Part shown: in pieces, positions 19,794-29,013 of the stretch
How the letters are laid out: each line of letters starts with the position of its first letter
Position numbering within the stretch: position 1 is the stretch's first letter
Assembly: GCA_030604135.1 (NCBI GenBank)
Contig: JAUVWL010000011.1
Coordinates: 50,340 to 114,339 of the forward strand
Direction of reading: 5' to 3'
Length of the DNA stretch: 64,000 nucleotides
Source: Burkholderiales bacterium
GTDB taxonomy: Bacteria; Pseudomonadota; Gammaproteobacteria; Burkholderiales; Burkholderiaceae_C
Notes under the pieces: generated by a model
What the model saw: only the letters and a program-made list of their open reading frames with translations
Told to the model about the DNA's origin: nothing
Databases searched by the model: none
Translations under genes and position numbers: made by a program

Positions 19794-20693
19794 ATGGAGA
19801 CGCGGCCCGAATGGACCCGGCGCGAGGAGCGCAGCAGCACCGCCGTGCTGCGCCTGATGGTCTGGCTTTCCCTGCGCCTGGGCCGGGCCGCCAGCCGCTG
19901 GGTGCTGTACGGCATTGCGGCCTATTTCGTGCTGTTCGCGCCGGCCGCCCGCCGTGCCAGCCGTGAGTACCTGGGGCGCGCCCTGGGTCGCCCGGCCGGC
20001 TGGGGCGACGGTTTTCGCCATGTGCTCTCGTTCGCCTCCACGGTGCACGACCGCATCTACCTGCTCAACGACCGCTTCGACCTGTTCGATATCCGGTCCA
20101 CGGGGCACGAACATGTGCAGGCGCTGCAGGCCCGTGGCGAAGGGGTCATCATGATCGGTGCCCACCTGGGCAGCTTCGAGGCCCTGCGGGCCGTCGGGCG
20201 GCATTTCGGTGGTGCGCGCGTGGCCATGCTGATGTACGAAGAAAACGCCCGCAAGATCAACCAGACGCTGGAGGCGATCAATCCGGTGGCGACCCAGGAC
20301 ATCATTGCGCTGGGTCAGCCCGGCTCCATGCTGACCGCGCGCGACCGGCTCGACCAGGGCTACCTGGTGGGCATGCTGGCCGACCGTCGCCTGGGCGCCG
20401 ACCCGACCAGCGACCAGGACTTTCTGGGTGCCCCGGCTCCCTTTCCCGACGGCCCGTTCCGGGTGGCGGCCATGCTGCGCCGTCCGGTGATCTTCATGAC
20501 CGGGCTTTACCTGGGCGGCAACCGCTATCACATACACTTTGAACCACTGGCCGATTTCACCGACACCGGGCCGGCCCAGCGCACGGCGGCCATGGCCGCT
20601 GCCCAGCGGGCCTATGCCGATCGCCTGAGCCATTTCTGCCGCATCGCGCCCTACAACTGGTTCAACTTCTTCGACTTCTGGCGCGCTTCATGA
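19794..20693 (+). CDS. Lipid A biosynthesis-type (LpxL/HtrB-like) acyltransferase
   Basis: GVIMIGAHLGSFEALRAVG (HxxxxE/D-type), LADRRLG, PYNWFNFFDFW. Confidence 0.85.
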   Translation: METRPEWTRREERSSTAVLRLMVWLSLRLGRAASRWVLYGIAAYFVLFAPAARRASREYLGRALGRPAGWGDGFRHVLSFASTVHDRIYLLNDRFDLFDIRSTGHEHVQALQARGEGVIMIGAHLGSFEALRAVGRHFGGARVAMLMYEENARKINQTLEAINPVATQDIIALGQPGSMLTARDRLDQGYLVGMLADRRLGADPTSDQDFLGAPAPFPDGPFRVAAMLRRPVIFMTGLYLGGNRYHIHFEPLADFTDTGPAQRTAAMAAAQRAYADRLSHFCRIAPYNWFNFFDFWRAS

Positions 20694-21256
20694 CCCGTCG
20701 GCTTCTTGCTCTTCTCCTTCTGGGGGCTTCCTGGCCGGCGCTGGCCAGCGGCTTCACCATTGAGCAGCTCATGCGCGGCCTGGCCGCCCATCCGGGGGGG
20801 ACCGTGCGTTTCGTCGAAACGCGGCATGTCGCGGTGCTTGATGTGCCGATCGTCAGCACTGGCGAGATGACCTACACGCCACCCGACCGGCTGGAGAAGC
20901 GCACCCTCACGCCGCGCCCGGAGCGTCTGCTGCTCGAGCGCGACACCCTCACGCTGGAGCGCGACCAGCGGCGCATGAGCCTGCGCCTTGGCAACCGGCC
21001 CGAGGTGCTGGCTTTTGTGGACAGCATCAGGGGCATGCTGGGCGGTCACCACCAGGCGCTGGAGCGCAACTACCTGATGCAGTTGCAGGGGACCCAGCAG
21101 CGCTGGGTGCTGACCCTCTACCCCAAGGACCATGAAATCGCCGCCCTGGTGCAACGCATCACCGTGACCGGCCAGGTCGATCAGGTGCGCTCCATCGAAT
21201 ACCTGCAGGCCGACGGCGACCGTTCGGTGCTCGAGGTCGAGTCGGTCAAACCATGA
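20690..21256 (+). CDS. Outer-membrane lipoprotein carrier LolA-like protein
   Basis: Signal peptide; GGTVRFVETRHVAVLDVPIVSTGEMTYTPPDRLEKRT. Confidence 0.85.
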   Translation: MTRRLLALLLLGASWPALASGFTIEQLMRGLAAHPGGTVRFVETRHVAVLDVPIVSTGEMTYTPPDRLEKRTLTPRPERLLLERDTLTLERDQRRMSLRLGNRPEVLAFVDSIRGMLGGHHQALERNYLMQLQGTQQRWVLTLYPKDHEIAALVQRITVTGQVDQVRSIEYLQADGDRSVLEVESVKP

Positions 21257-23592
21257 GGTCAGGCGCCTGGCGCGTGCTGCTGATCTGGCTGGCAGCGATG
21301 CTGGCCGGTGTGGCTGTGGTCGCCCAGAGCCGGTTCACGGCCGACATGTCGTTTTTTCTGCCGAGCGATCCGACGCCTGGGCAGCAGGCCATGGTTGAGC
21401 AGGTCCGTGAGGGCTCGGTAGCCCGGCTGCTGATGCTGGGCATCGAAGGGGGCGACACCGCCAGCCGCGCCCGCCTGTCCCGTGAGCTCAAGAAACGCCT
21501 GGATGCTGGTGGCAGTTTCGAAGGGGTACAGAACGGGCAGTCCGACACCGAGGATTCGGTGCGCGGGCTGCTGCTGGCCAACCGCTACCTGCTCAGCCCG
21601 GCGGTCACGCCCGAGCGTTTCACGGTCGCCGGGTTGAGGCAGTCCATCGACGACAGCCTGGACCTGCTGACCTCACCTGCCGGCATGCTGATGCGTCCGC
21701 ATCTGCTGGAAGACCCGACCGGGGAATTGTGGGCCCTGCTGCAAGGGCTGCAGGTGGGCCAGCAGCCCGACAGCATCGACGGGGTGTGGGCATCTCGGGA
21801 TGGCGACAGGGCTCTTCTGTTGGCCAAGACACGCGCGGACGGGGCCGACACCGACGGCCAGCAGCGCGCCATCGAGACCGTTCGGTCCAGTTTTGAAGCG
21901 GCGCGAGAGGAACTGGGTTTGCCGGATGCGCAGCTGCTGGTGTCTGGCCCTGGCGTTTTTGCGGTGCAAGCGCGCGAGACCATTCGCACCGAGGTGACCC
22001 AGCTGTCTCTGCTGGGGGCTAGCTTGATCGTCCTTTTGCTGCTGTCGGTGTACCGCTCGCCGCGCCTTCTGGGCCTGGGCCTGTTGCCCGTGGCATCGGG
22101 CGCGCTGGCCGGCATGGTTGCGGTCAGCTGGGTGCATGGCACTGTGTTCGCCATCACGGTGGGCTTCGGTCTGGCGCTGATCGGTGAAGCGGTCGACTAC
22201 GCCATCTACTATTTCGTGCAGGCCGGTCGCATCGGTGCGGCGGCCTGGCAGGAGCGTTTCTGGCCAACGGTGCGCCTGGGTGTCCTGACCTCGGTGGCCG
22301 GTTTCGGCGCCCTGTTGTGGGCCGGGTTCCCCGGCCTGGGCCAGCTGGGTCTCTACGCGTTGACCGGTGTGCTGGTGGCGGCACTGGTCACCCGCTTTGT
22401 GCTGCCGGCCGTGGTTCCCGACGGCCTGCCCGTGCGTGACCTGGCGCCCCTGGGTCAGCGCCTGGAGCGCTTCATTGAGCGCCTGCGTCGCTTGCGCTGG
22501 TCGGCTTTGGTGTTGGCGCTGCTGGCCCTGGTCTGGCTGTTTCAGCAACGTGACGGTCTGTGGCAGCCGGACATCTCGGTGCTGAGCACCGCGCGCGCAG
22601 ATGACCTGGCGCTGGACGGACGCCTTCGCGACGACATCGGTGGCCCGGACAGCCGCTACCTGCTGGTGGTCAAGGGGCCCGACCAGGAGTCGGTGCTGCA
22701 GCGGGTGGAGTCCTTGACGCCCCGCCTGGACGCGCTGCTGGCGCAGGGCCTGATCGGTGGCTACGACAGCCCGACCCGATTCCTTCCCAGCGAGCGCACC
22801 CAGCGCAGCCGGCAGGCGGCCCTGCCCGATGCGGACCTGCTGCGTGAGCGCCTGGCCGAGGCACAGGTCGGCTCGCCTTTGCCTGCGAGTCGTCTGGAGC
22901 CGTTCATCCAGGCCGTGGCGGCCGCCCGTGACCAGCCCCTGCTGCACGCGGAAGACCTGAAAGGCAGCGGGTTGGACCTGCTGGTCGGTGCCCTGCTGAT
23001 GGAAGCCTCGGATGGCTGGCGGGCCGTGTTGCCCCTGCACCCGGCATCGGACCAACAGGGGTCGGACCTGGACGGTGAACGTGTTGCCCAGGCACTGGCG
23101 GAAACTGATGCGCTGTTCATCGACCTCAAGGGTGAGCTGGACGGCCTGTATGACAGCTACCTGGGCGAGGCCGTGTGGCTGTCGCTGGCCGGTGTCGTGC
23201 TGGTACTCCTCTTGCTGGCAGTGACCATGCGCTCGGTGCGGCGCCTGCTTTCGGTGCTGCTGCCGCTGGCCCTGGCGGTGGTGTTGCTCATAGCCGGCCT
23301 GCACCTGAGCGGCGAACGTCTGCACCTGCTGCACCTGGTCGGTTTGTTGCTGGTGGTGGCGGTGGGGTCGAACTACGGCCTGTTCTTCGACCGGACAGCG
23401 GCCGGGCAAGGCTTGGAACCGAGCACATTGTCGGCCATGGCGGTCGCCAACCTGACCACCGTCATCGGCTTCGGCATGCTGTCCTTCTCCACCGTGCCGG
23501 TGCTGCACGCCATTGGCATCACCGTCGGTCCCGGGGCCTTGCTGGCCTTTGTGCTGGCGGCCATGTTTTCTCCCGGGGGGGCACGCCCATGA
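21253..23592 (+). CDS. MMPL/RND-family transporter
   Basis: 779 aa, about 12 TM; GFGLALIGEAVDYAIYYFVQ and VGSNYGLFFDRT motifs. Confidence 0.88.
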   Translation: MRSGAWRVLLIWLAAMLAGVAVVAQSRFTADMSFFLPSDPTPGQQAMVEQVREGSVARLLMLGIEGGDTASRARLSRELKKRLDAGGSFEGVQNGQSDTEDSVRGLLLANRYLLSPAVTPERFTVAGLRQSIDDSLDLLTSPAGMLMRPHLLEDPTGELWALLQGLQVGQQPDSIDGVWASRDGDRALLLAKTRADGADTDGQQRAIETVRSSFEAAREELGLPDAQLLVSGPGVFAVQARETIRTEVTQLSLLGASLIVLLLLSVYRSPRLLGLGLLPVASGALAGMVAVSWVHGTVFAITVGFGLALIGEAVDYAIYYFVQAGRIGAAAWQERFWPTVRLGVLTSVAGFGALLWAGFPGLGQLGLYALTGVLVAALVTRFVLPAVVPDGLPVRDLAPLGQRLERFIERLRRLRWSALVLALLALVWLFQQRDGLWQPDISVLSTARADDLALDGRLRDDIGGPDSRYLLVVKGPDQESVLQRVESLTPRLDALLAQGLIGGYDSPTRFLPSERTQRSRQAALPDADLLRERLAEAQVGSPLPASRLEPFIQAVAAARDQPLLHAEDLKGSGLDLLVGALLMEASDGWRAVLPLHPASDQQGSDLDGERVAQALAETDALFIDLKGELDGLYDSYLGEAVWLSLAGVVLVLLLLAVTMRSVRRLLSVLLPLALAVVLLIAGLHLSGERLHLLHLVGLLLVVAVGSNYGLFFDRTAAGQGLEPSTLSAMAVANLTTVIGFGMLSFSTVPVLHAIGITVGPGALLAFVLAAMFSPGGARP

Positions 23593-24263
23593 ACCCACCC
23601 GTCCACCGGCCGTCCCATGCCGACATCTGGTTGCGTCAGGGTGCCGACACGTTGCTGGTGCTGCTGCCCGGTGCCCTGATGCGACCGGCCGATATCGAGG
23701 CCGCCGGCTGGTTTGAGCAGGTGCACCGGCGCGGACTGGCACTGGACCTGTGTGCCGCCGACATGGACATGGACCGCATCATTGGCGGTGCACCACTGGC
23801 CGAGCTGCAGCAGGGGCTGCTGGCGCCGGCCCGGGCGCACTACCGCCGGCTCTGGCTGGGGGGCATTTCGCTGGGCGGTCTGATGTCCATGGTGCATGCG
23901 TCCGAACATGCGGACCAGGTCGACGGCCTGTGCCTGATCGCGCCCTACCCGGGCAGTCGCCTGGTGGCCAACACCATCCGCCGCGCCGGGGGGCTGGCGC
24001 ACTGGCGCCCCAATGCCGTCCAACAGCAGGACCCCGAGTACCAGGTCTGGCACTGGCTGCGCTCGCCCCCGGCCGACCTGCCGGTCTTTGTCGGCCACGG
24101 GCGGGACGACCGCTTTGCCGACGGCATGGCGGCGCTGGCTGCGTGTTTTCCGCCCGCGTCGCGCCATCTGGTCGACGGTGACCACGACTGGCCGGCATGG
24201 CAATGCCTTTGGCAGCTGTTTCTCGATCGGGGCCACTTCCCGGTGGCAGGAGGGCCCGAATGA
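23589..24263 (+). CDS. Alpha/beta-hydrolase-like protein of unknown substrate
   Basis: LWLGGISLGGLMSMVHA (GxSxG nucleophile elbow), FVGHGRDDRFADG, HLVDGDHDW. Confidence 0.65.
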   Translation: MNPPVHRPSHADIWLRQGADTLLVLLPGALMRPADIEAAGWFEQVHRRGLALDLCAADMDMDRIIGGAPLAELQQGLLAPARAHYRRLWLGGISLGGLMSMVHASEHADQVDGLCLIAPYPGSRLVANTIRRAGGLAHWRPNAVQQQDPEYQVWHWLRSPPADLPVFVGHGRDDRFADGMAALAACFPPASRHLVDGDHDWPAWQCLWQLFLDRGHFPVAGGPE

Positions 24264-25060
24264 ACCGACGCTGGACACCCTCACCCGCGCTGAAGGCCAG
24301 CGCCGCGCTCCATGTGGCGTCTGTCGCCGCGGCGGTGGCCGTGCCCGGTGCCTGGCCCTGGGCGCTGGGCGCCCTGGCGCTCAACCACGCGGCGCTCACC
24401 ACAGCAGGCCTGCTGCCGCGCACCCATCTGCTGGGCCCCAACCTGACGCGCCTGCCGGCGGCGTCGGCCGATCGGCACGAGGTTGCCCTGACCCTGGACG
24501 ACGGGCCCGACCCGGCCGTCACACCGCAGGTGCTTGACCTGCTGGACGAGGCCGGTGTGAAGGCCAGCTTCTTCTGCATTGGTTGGCGGGCCCGCGAGCA
24601 CCCGGCGCTTTGCCGCGAGATCGTGCGCCGTGGCCACCGGGTGGAAAACCATGGCGACGCCCATTCGTGGGCCTTCTCCACCTTTGGCTATCGCCGCATG
24701 AAGGACGATATCTCGGCCGCCCAGGCCACACTGTCCGACATCACCGGCCAGGCACCACGCTTCTTTCGGGCGACAGCCGGTCTGCGCAACCCGATCCTCG
24801 ATCCGGTGCTCACCCACCTGGACCTGCGGCTGGCCGCCTGGACACGACGCGCCTACGACAGCCGCACCGGCAACCCGGACACGGTGCTGGCGCGGCTGAC
24901 GCGCGGCTTGGGCCCGGGCGACATCCTGTTGCTGCACGACGGCCATGGCGCCCGCACGCCGGACGGAAGCCCTGTGGTGCTGGCCGCCCTGCCACGCCTG
25001 CTGGACACCCTGAAACAACACCATCTGAAGACCGTGACCCTGCACCAGGCCTGCCCATGA
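24260..25060 (+). CDS. Polysaccharide deacetylase (NodB-type)
   Basis: EVALTLDDGPDPAVTPQVLDLLDEAGVKASFFCIG; HRVENHGDAHSWAF. Confidence 0.88.
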   Translation: MNRRWTPSPALKASAALHVASVAAAVAVPGAWPWALGALALNHAALTTAGLLPRTHLLGPNLTRLPAASADRHEVALTLDDGPDPAVTPQVLDLLDEAGVKASFFCIGWRAREHPALCREIVRRGHRVENHGDAHSWAFSTFGYRRMKDDISAAQATLSDITGQAPRFFRATAGLRNPILDPVLTHLDLRLAAWTRRAYDSRTGNPDTVLARLTRGLGPGDILLLHDGHGARTPDGSPVVLAALPRLLDTLKQHHLKTVTLHQACP

Positions 25061-25803
25061 CGCCAGACGAAAAGCAATTCCTCCGCCGCCTGCTCGACCG
25101 CGCCAGCGCGCCTTTCCGTGCGGCCGGACCTTTTGCCTACCACTATGCGCGCGGCAAACTCGGCGGTGACCCGATCTTCCGCGAGCTGCTGCGCCAGGGC
25201 CTGTTGCCGGACGGTGGCCGGTTTCTTGACCTGGGCAGCGGCCAGGGCAGCCTGTTTGCCTGGTTGCTGGCCGCCGCCGAGTTGCACCGCGAGGGCGACT
25301 GGCCGGCCGGCTGGCCCGCGCCGCCACAGCCGCAGGCCCTGCGCGGTGTCGAACTCATGCCGCGTGACGTCGAACGGGCCGCCCAGGCCTTCGGCGCCGG
25401 CCACCCGATGGTGCGGGTGGAGCAGGGCGACATGTGCCGCACCGACTTCGGCCAGGCCGACCTCGTCACCATCCTGGATGCGCTGCACTACTTCGACCAC
25501 GCCGGTCAGGCCGACGTGCTGCGCCGCATCCACCAGGCGTTGCCGCCCGGCGGCCTGTTCCTCACCCGCATCGGCGACGTCAGCGCCGGTCTGCCCTACC
25601 ACGTGAGCAACTGGGTCGACCACATCGTCACCTTTGCCCGCGGACACCGGCTGCCCCGCCTGTACGCGCGCCCTCTGGCAGAATGGAAAACGTTGCTGCA
25701 GGCCACCGGATTCGAGGTGCGCAGCCAGGACATGAGCGGCGACAAGCCTTTCGCCAACGTCATGCTGCTCTGTCGCAAGCCGGCCATGGAGACCCCCGCT
25801 TGA
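25057..25803 (+). CDS. Class I SAM-dependent methyltransferase
   Basis: GRFLDLGSGQGSLFAWLLAAAE; VTILDALHYFDHAGQADVLRRIHQALPPGG. Confidence 0.85.
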   Translation: MTPDEKQFLRRLLDRASAPFRAAGPFAYHYARGKLGGDPIFRELLRQGLLPDGGRFLDLGSGQGSLFAWLLAAAELHREGDWPAGWPAPPQPQALRGVELMPRDVERAAQAFGAGHPMVRVEQGDMCRTDFGQADLVTILDALHYFDHAGQADVLRRIHQALPPGGLFLTRIGDVSAGLPYHVSNWVDHIVTFARGHRLPRLYARPLAEWKTLLQATGFEVRSQDMSGDKPFANVMLLCRKPAMETPA

Positions 25804-26993
25804 GCCCCTGCCAACTCACCGCCTACACCGCCACGTCCTGCCTGGGGCAGGGACTGGCCGCACACCGCGATGCCCTGCTGGCCGACCACAGCGGTCTGGC
25901 ACCCTGTACCTTCGAGACGGTGCGGCTCGACACCTGGGTCGGTGAGGTGTCCGGTGTCGATACCGTGGTGCTGCCGTCCACGCTGGCCCACTTCGACTGC
26001 CGCAACAATCGGCTGGCGGCCCTGGGCCTGGAGGCCGACGACTTTGGCGACCGGGTGCGCGAGGCCACCGCCCGCCATGGCCGCGACCGGGTGGGGGTGT
26101 TCATGGGCACCAGCACCTCCGGCATCCTGCAGACCGAGCTGGCGTACCGCCGCCGCGATGCGGTCTCCGGCGCCCTGCCGGCCGACTTCGACTACCGCCA
26201 CACCCACAACAGCTTCTCGCTGGCCGATTACGTGCGGGCCCATTTCGGACTGGAGGGCATGGCCCTGGTGATCTCCACCGCCTGCTCGTCCAGCGCCAAG
26301 GTGTTCGCCGCGGCGGCGCGTCAACTGGCGCTCGGTCGCATCGATGCGGCGGTTGTGGGGGGTGTCGACAGCCTGTGCCTGACCACACTGTACGGCTTCG
26401 CCTCGCTGGGCCTGACCTCGGCGCGCCCCTGCCGTCCCTGCGATGCCGAACGCGATGGCATCTCGATCGGCGAGGCGGCGGCCTTTGCCCTGTTGGAGCG
26501 CGCCAGCGATCGGCCGCCCGCCGGCACCGTCCTGCTCGAAGGGGTGGGCGAGTCCAGCGACGCCTACCACATGTCTTCGCCGCACCCCGAAGGTCTGGGC
26601 GCCCGGCTGGCCATGGAGGCGGCCTTGCGCTCGGCCGGTCTGCAGGCCGGCGACATCGACTACATCAACCTGCACGGCACCGCTACCCCGGCCAACGACG
26701 CCGCCGAAGGCCGTGCCGTGGCCGGGCTGTTCGGCGACCGGGTCCCGTGCTCCTCGACCAAGGGCGCCACCGGCCACACCCTGGGTGCCGCGGGCGGGCT
26801 GGAGGCGGTGCTCTGTGCCATCGCGCTGACCGAAGGCCTACTGCCCGGCAGCCCGGGTACCGAGGCGCTCGAACCGGCCCTGCCGGTGGACGTGGTGCGC
26901 CGCACGCGCGCCGCGACACTGCGCCACGTGCTGAGCAACTCCTTCGGCTTCGGGGGCAGCAACTGCGCGCTGGTGCTGGGGGTGGCTGCATGA
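25800..26993 (+). CDS. Beta-ketoacyl-ACP synthase (KS2)
   Basis: ISTACSSSAKVF Cys motif; LHGTATPANDAAEG; STKGATGHTLGAAGGLEAV; TTG start overlapping upstream stop. Confidence 0.92.
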   Translation: MSPCQLTAYTATSCLGQGLAAHRDALLADHSGLAPCTFETVRLDTWVGEVSGVDTVVLPSTLAHFDCRNNRLAALGLEADDFGDRVREATARHGRDRVGVFMGTSTSGILQTELAYRRRDAVSGALPADFDYRHTHNSFSLADYVRAHFGLEGMALVISTACSSSAKVFAAAARQLALGRIDAAVVGGVDSLCLTTLYGFASLGLTSARPCRPCDAERDGISIGEAAAFALLERASDRPPAGTVLLEGVGESSDAYHMSSPHPEGLGARLAMEAALRSAGLQAGDIDYINLHGTATPANDAAEGRAVAGLFGDRVPCSSTKGATGHTLGAAGGLEAVLCAIALTEGLLPGSPGTEALEPALPVDVVRRTRAATLRHVLSNSFGFGGSNCALVLGVAA

Positions 26994-27805
26994 GGCCATC
27001 CACCAAACGCCCCCCGCAGACGGTCTGGATCGACGGTATCGGCCTGATCGCGCCCGGCCTCCCCGACTGGCCCACCGCCCGCGCGGTACTGCGCGGCGAG
27101 CAGACCCATGTGCCGGCACCCAGCGTGCTGCCGGCGCCGGCCCTGCTGCCCTCGGCCGAGCGCCGGCGCGCCAGCCGCGTGGTCAAGCTGGCGCTGGCCG
27201 CCGGGCTGGAGGCCGTGACCCACGCGGGCGCCGACGCGGCCTCCCTGGCCACCGTGTTCACGGCTTCCGGGGCCGACGGCCACAACTGCCACGCCTTGTG
27301 CGAGCAACTGGCCAGCGACGATCGCCAGATCTCGCCAACCCGCTTTCACAACTCGGTGCACAACGCCGCCGCCGGCTATTGGGGCATCGCCACCCGCTCG
27401 ATGGCGCCCTGCCAGGTGCTGTGCGCCTACGATGCCAGTTTTGGCGCCGGCCTGATCGACGCCGTGGCCCAGGTGGTGCTGGAGCGCCAGCCCGTGCTGC
27501 TGGTGGCCTACGACAGCGAATACCCCGAGCCGCTGCATGCCGCGCGCGACACCCCCGACGCCGGTGCCGTGGCCCTGCTGCTCACGCCCGAAGCCGGCCC
27601 GCGGTCGCTGGCCAGCCTCAGGTGGCACAGCGATTCGGCCGCGCCCGACAGGCTGTCCGATTCGTCGCTGGAGTCGCTGCGCCAGCAGATCCCGGCTTTG
27701 CGCGCGCTGCCCCTGCTGCGGGCGCTGGCCTGCGGACAGGCCGCATCGGTCTGCCTGGAATACCTGCCGCCCATGCAGCTGCGCATCGAGGTGCAGCCGT
27801 GCTGA
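26990..27805 (+). CDS. Beta-ketoacyl synthase-like chain length factor (second)
   Basis: ISPTRFHNSVHNAAAGYWGIATRSMAPCQVLCAYDASFGAGLID; lacks TACSS motif. Confidence 0.8.
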   Translation: MRPSTKRPPQTVWIDGIGLIAPGLPDWPTARAVLRGEQTHVPAPSVLPAPALLPSAERRRASRVVKLALAAGLEAVTHAGADAASLATVFTASGADGHNCHALCEQLASDDRQISPTRFHNSVHNAAAGYWGIATRSMAPCQVLCAYDASFGAGLIDAVAQVVLERQPVLLVAYDSEYPEPLHAARDTPDAGAVALLLTPEAGPRSLASLRWHSDSAAPDRLSDSSLESLRQQIPALRALPLLRALACGQAASVCLEYLPPMQLRIEVQPC

Positions 27806-28257
27806 TCGACCGCGCCGGCATTGCGGCCCGCATTCCCCACCACGGCGACATGTGCCTGCTCGACGCTGTGCGGGCCTGGTCGCCCGAGGCCATCGACTGC
27901 GTGGCGGTCAGCCACACCGATCCGTCCAACCCCTTGCGGTCCGACGGCCGCCTGGGCGCTGCCCACGGCATCGAGTACGCCGCGCAGGCCATGGCGGTGC
28001 ATGGTGCCCTGCTGGCCGGCGCCTCGGGTGGACCGCCGAGGCAGGGTTACCTGGCCAGCGTGCGCGGCGTCAGCCTGCATGTGGACCGGCTCGATGACCT
28101 GCCTTCACCGCTGGACGTGCGGGCCGAGCGCATCTCGGGCGACGGACTGCACATCCTCTACCGCTTTGCCGTTCACCACCAGGGCCGCTGCCTGCTCGAA
28201 GGCCGGGCCGCGGTGATGCTGGACGCCGACCCCCCCACCCCGGAGAACCGTTCATGA
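27799..28257 (+). CDS. 3-hydroxyacyl-ACP dehydratase (ApeP/FabZ-like hotdog)
   Basis: ARIPHHGDMCLLDAVRAW; AAHGIEYAAQAMAVHGAL; GTG start. Confidence 0.8.
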   Translation: MLIDRAGIAARIPHHGDMCLLDAVRAWSPEAIDCVAVSHTDPSNPLRSDGRLGAAHGIEYAAQAMAVHGALLAGASGGPPRQGYLASVRGVSLHVDRLDDLPSPLDVRAERISGDGLHILYRFAVHHQGRCLLEGRAAVMLDADPPTPENRS

Positions 28258-28976
28258 AGCGCGCCCTCGTAACTGGAGGCAGCGGCGGCATCGGCGCGGC
28301 CATCTGTCGCCGCCTGGCCGCCGACGGCCTGCATGTCATCGTCCATGCCAACCGGGGTCGCGACCGCGCCGAGGCCCTGGTTGCCGAGATCCGTCAGGCC
28401 GGGGGCTCGGCCGAGGCGGTGCAGTTCGATCTGTCCGACCGAGCCACCACTGGGGCGGCGGTCGAAGCCCTGCTGCAGGTGGGTCCGCCGGTGCAGGTGC
28501 TGGTGAACAACGCCGGCCTGCACGATGACGCGGTGTTCCCGGGCATGCGGCCCGAGCAGTGGGACCGTGTGCTTGATGTGTCGCTGGGCGGCTTCTACAA
28601 CGTCACGCAGCCGCTGACCCTGCCCATGCTGCGCACCCGCTGGGGCCGCATCGTCAACATCACCTCGGTGGCCGGCATCACCGGCAACCGGGGCCAGGTC
28701 AATTACGCTGCGGCCAAAGGTGCCCTGCACGCGGCCACCAAGTCGCTGGCGCTGGAACTGGCCAGTCGGGGCGTGACGGTCAACGCGGTGGCGCCGGGCA
28801 TCATCGAGACCGGCATGATCGACGGCAGCTTCGATGCGGCGGCCATCAAGCGAATGGTGCCCATGCAGCGTGCCGGTCAGCCGGAAGAAGTCGCTGAGCT
28901 GGTGGCTTTCCTGGCGTCCGACAAGGCGGCCTACATCTCCGGCCAGATCATCTCCATCAATGGCGCGATGATCTGA
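28254..28976 (+). CDS. 3-oxoacyl-ACP reductase (FabG-like SDR)
   Basis: ALVTGGSGGIGAAICRRLA; VNNAGLHDDAVF; VNYAAAKGALHAATKSLALELASRGVTVNAVAPGIIETGM. Confidence 0.93.
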   Translation: MKRALVTGGSGGIGAAICRRLAADGLHVIVHANRGRDRAEALVAEIRQAGGSAEAVQFDLSDRATTGAAVEALLQVGPPVQVLVNNAGLHDDAVFPGMRPEQWDRVLDVSLGGFYNVTQPLTLPMLRTRWGRIVNITSVAGITGNRGQVNYAAAKGALHAATKSLALELASRGVTVNAVAPGIIETGMIDGSFDAAAIKRMVPMQRAGQPEEVAELVAFLASDKAAYISGQIISINGAMI

Positions 28977-29013
28977 GAGGCTGACAGGCAATGGGTCATG
29001 CCCGCGCCGCGCC

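Larger units (their letters stand above)
6454..28976. other. Aryl polyene/xanthomonadin-like biosynthetic gene cluster
   Basis: Co-located chorismatase, KS, CLF-like, ACP, dehydratases, FabG, AMP-ligase, acyltransferases, GT2, methyltransferases, LolA, MMPL, halogenase-like FAD enzymes. Confidence 0.85.

Noticed and set aside
21673-23742. 689-aa minus-strand ORF
   Set aside because: Antisense shadow of the MMPL transporter; low-complexity composition
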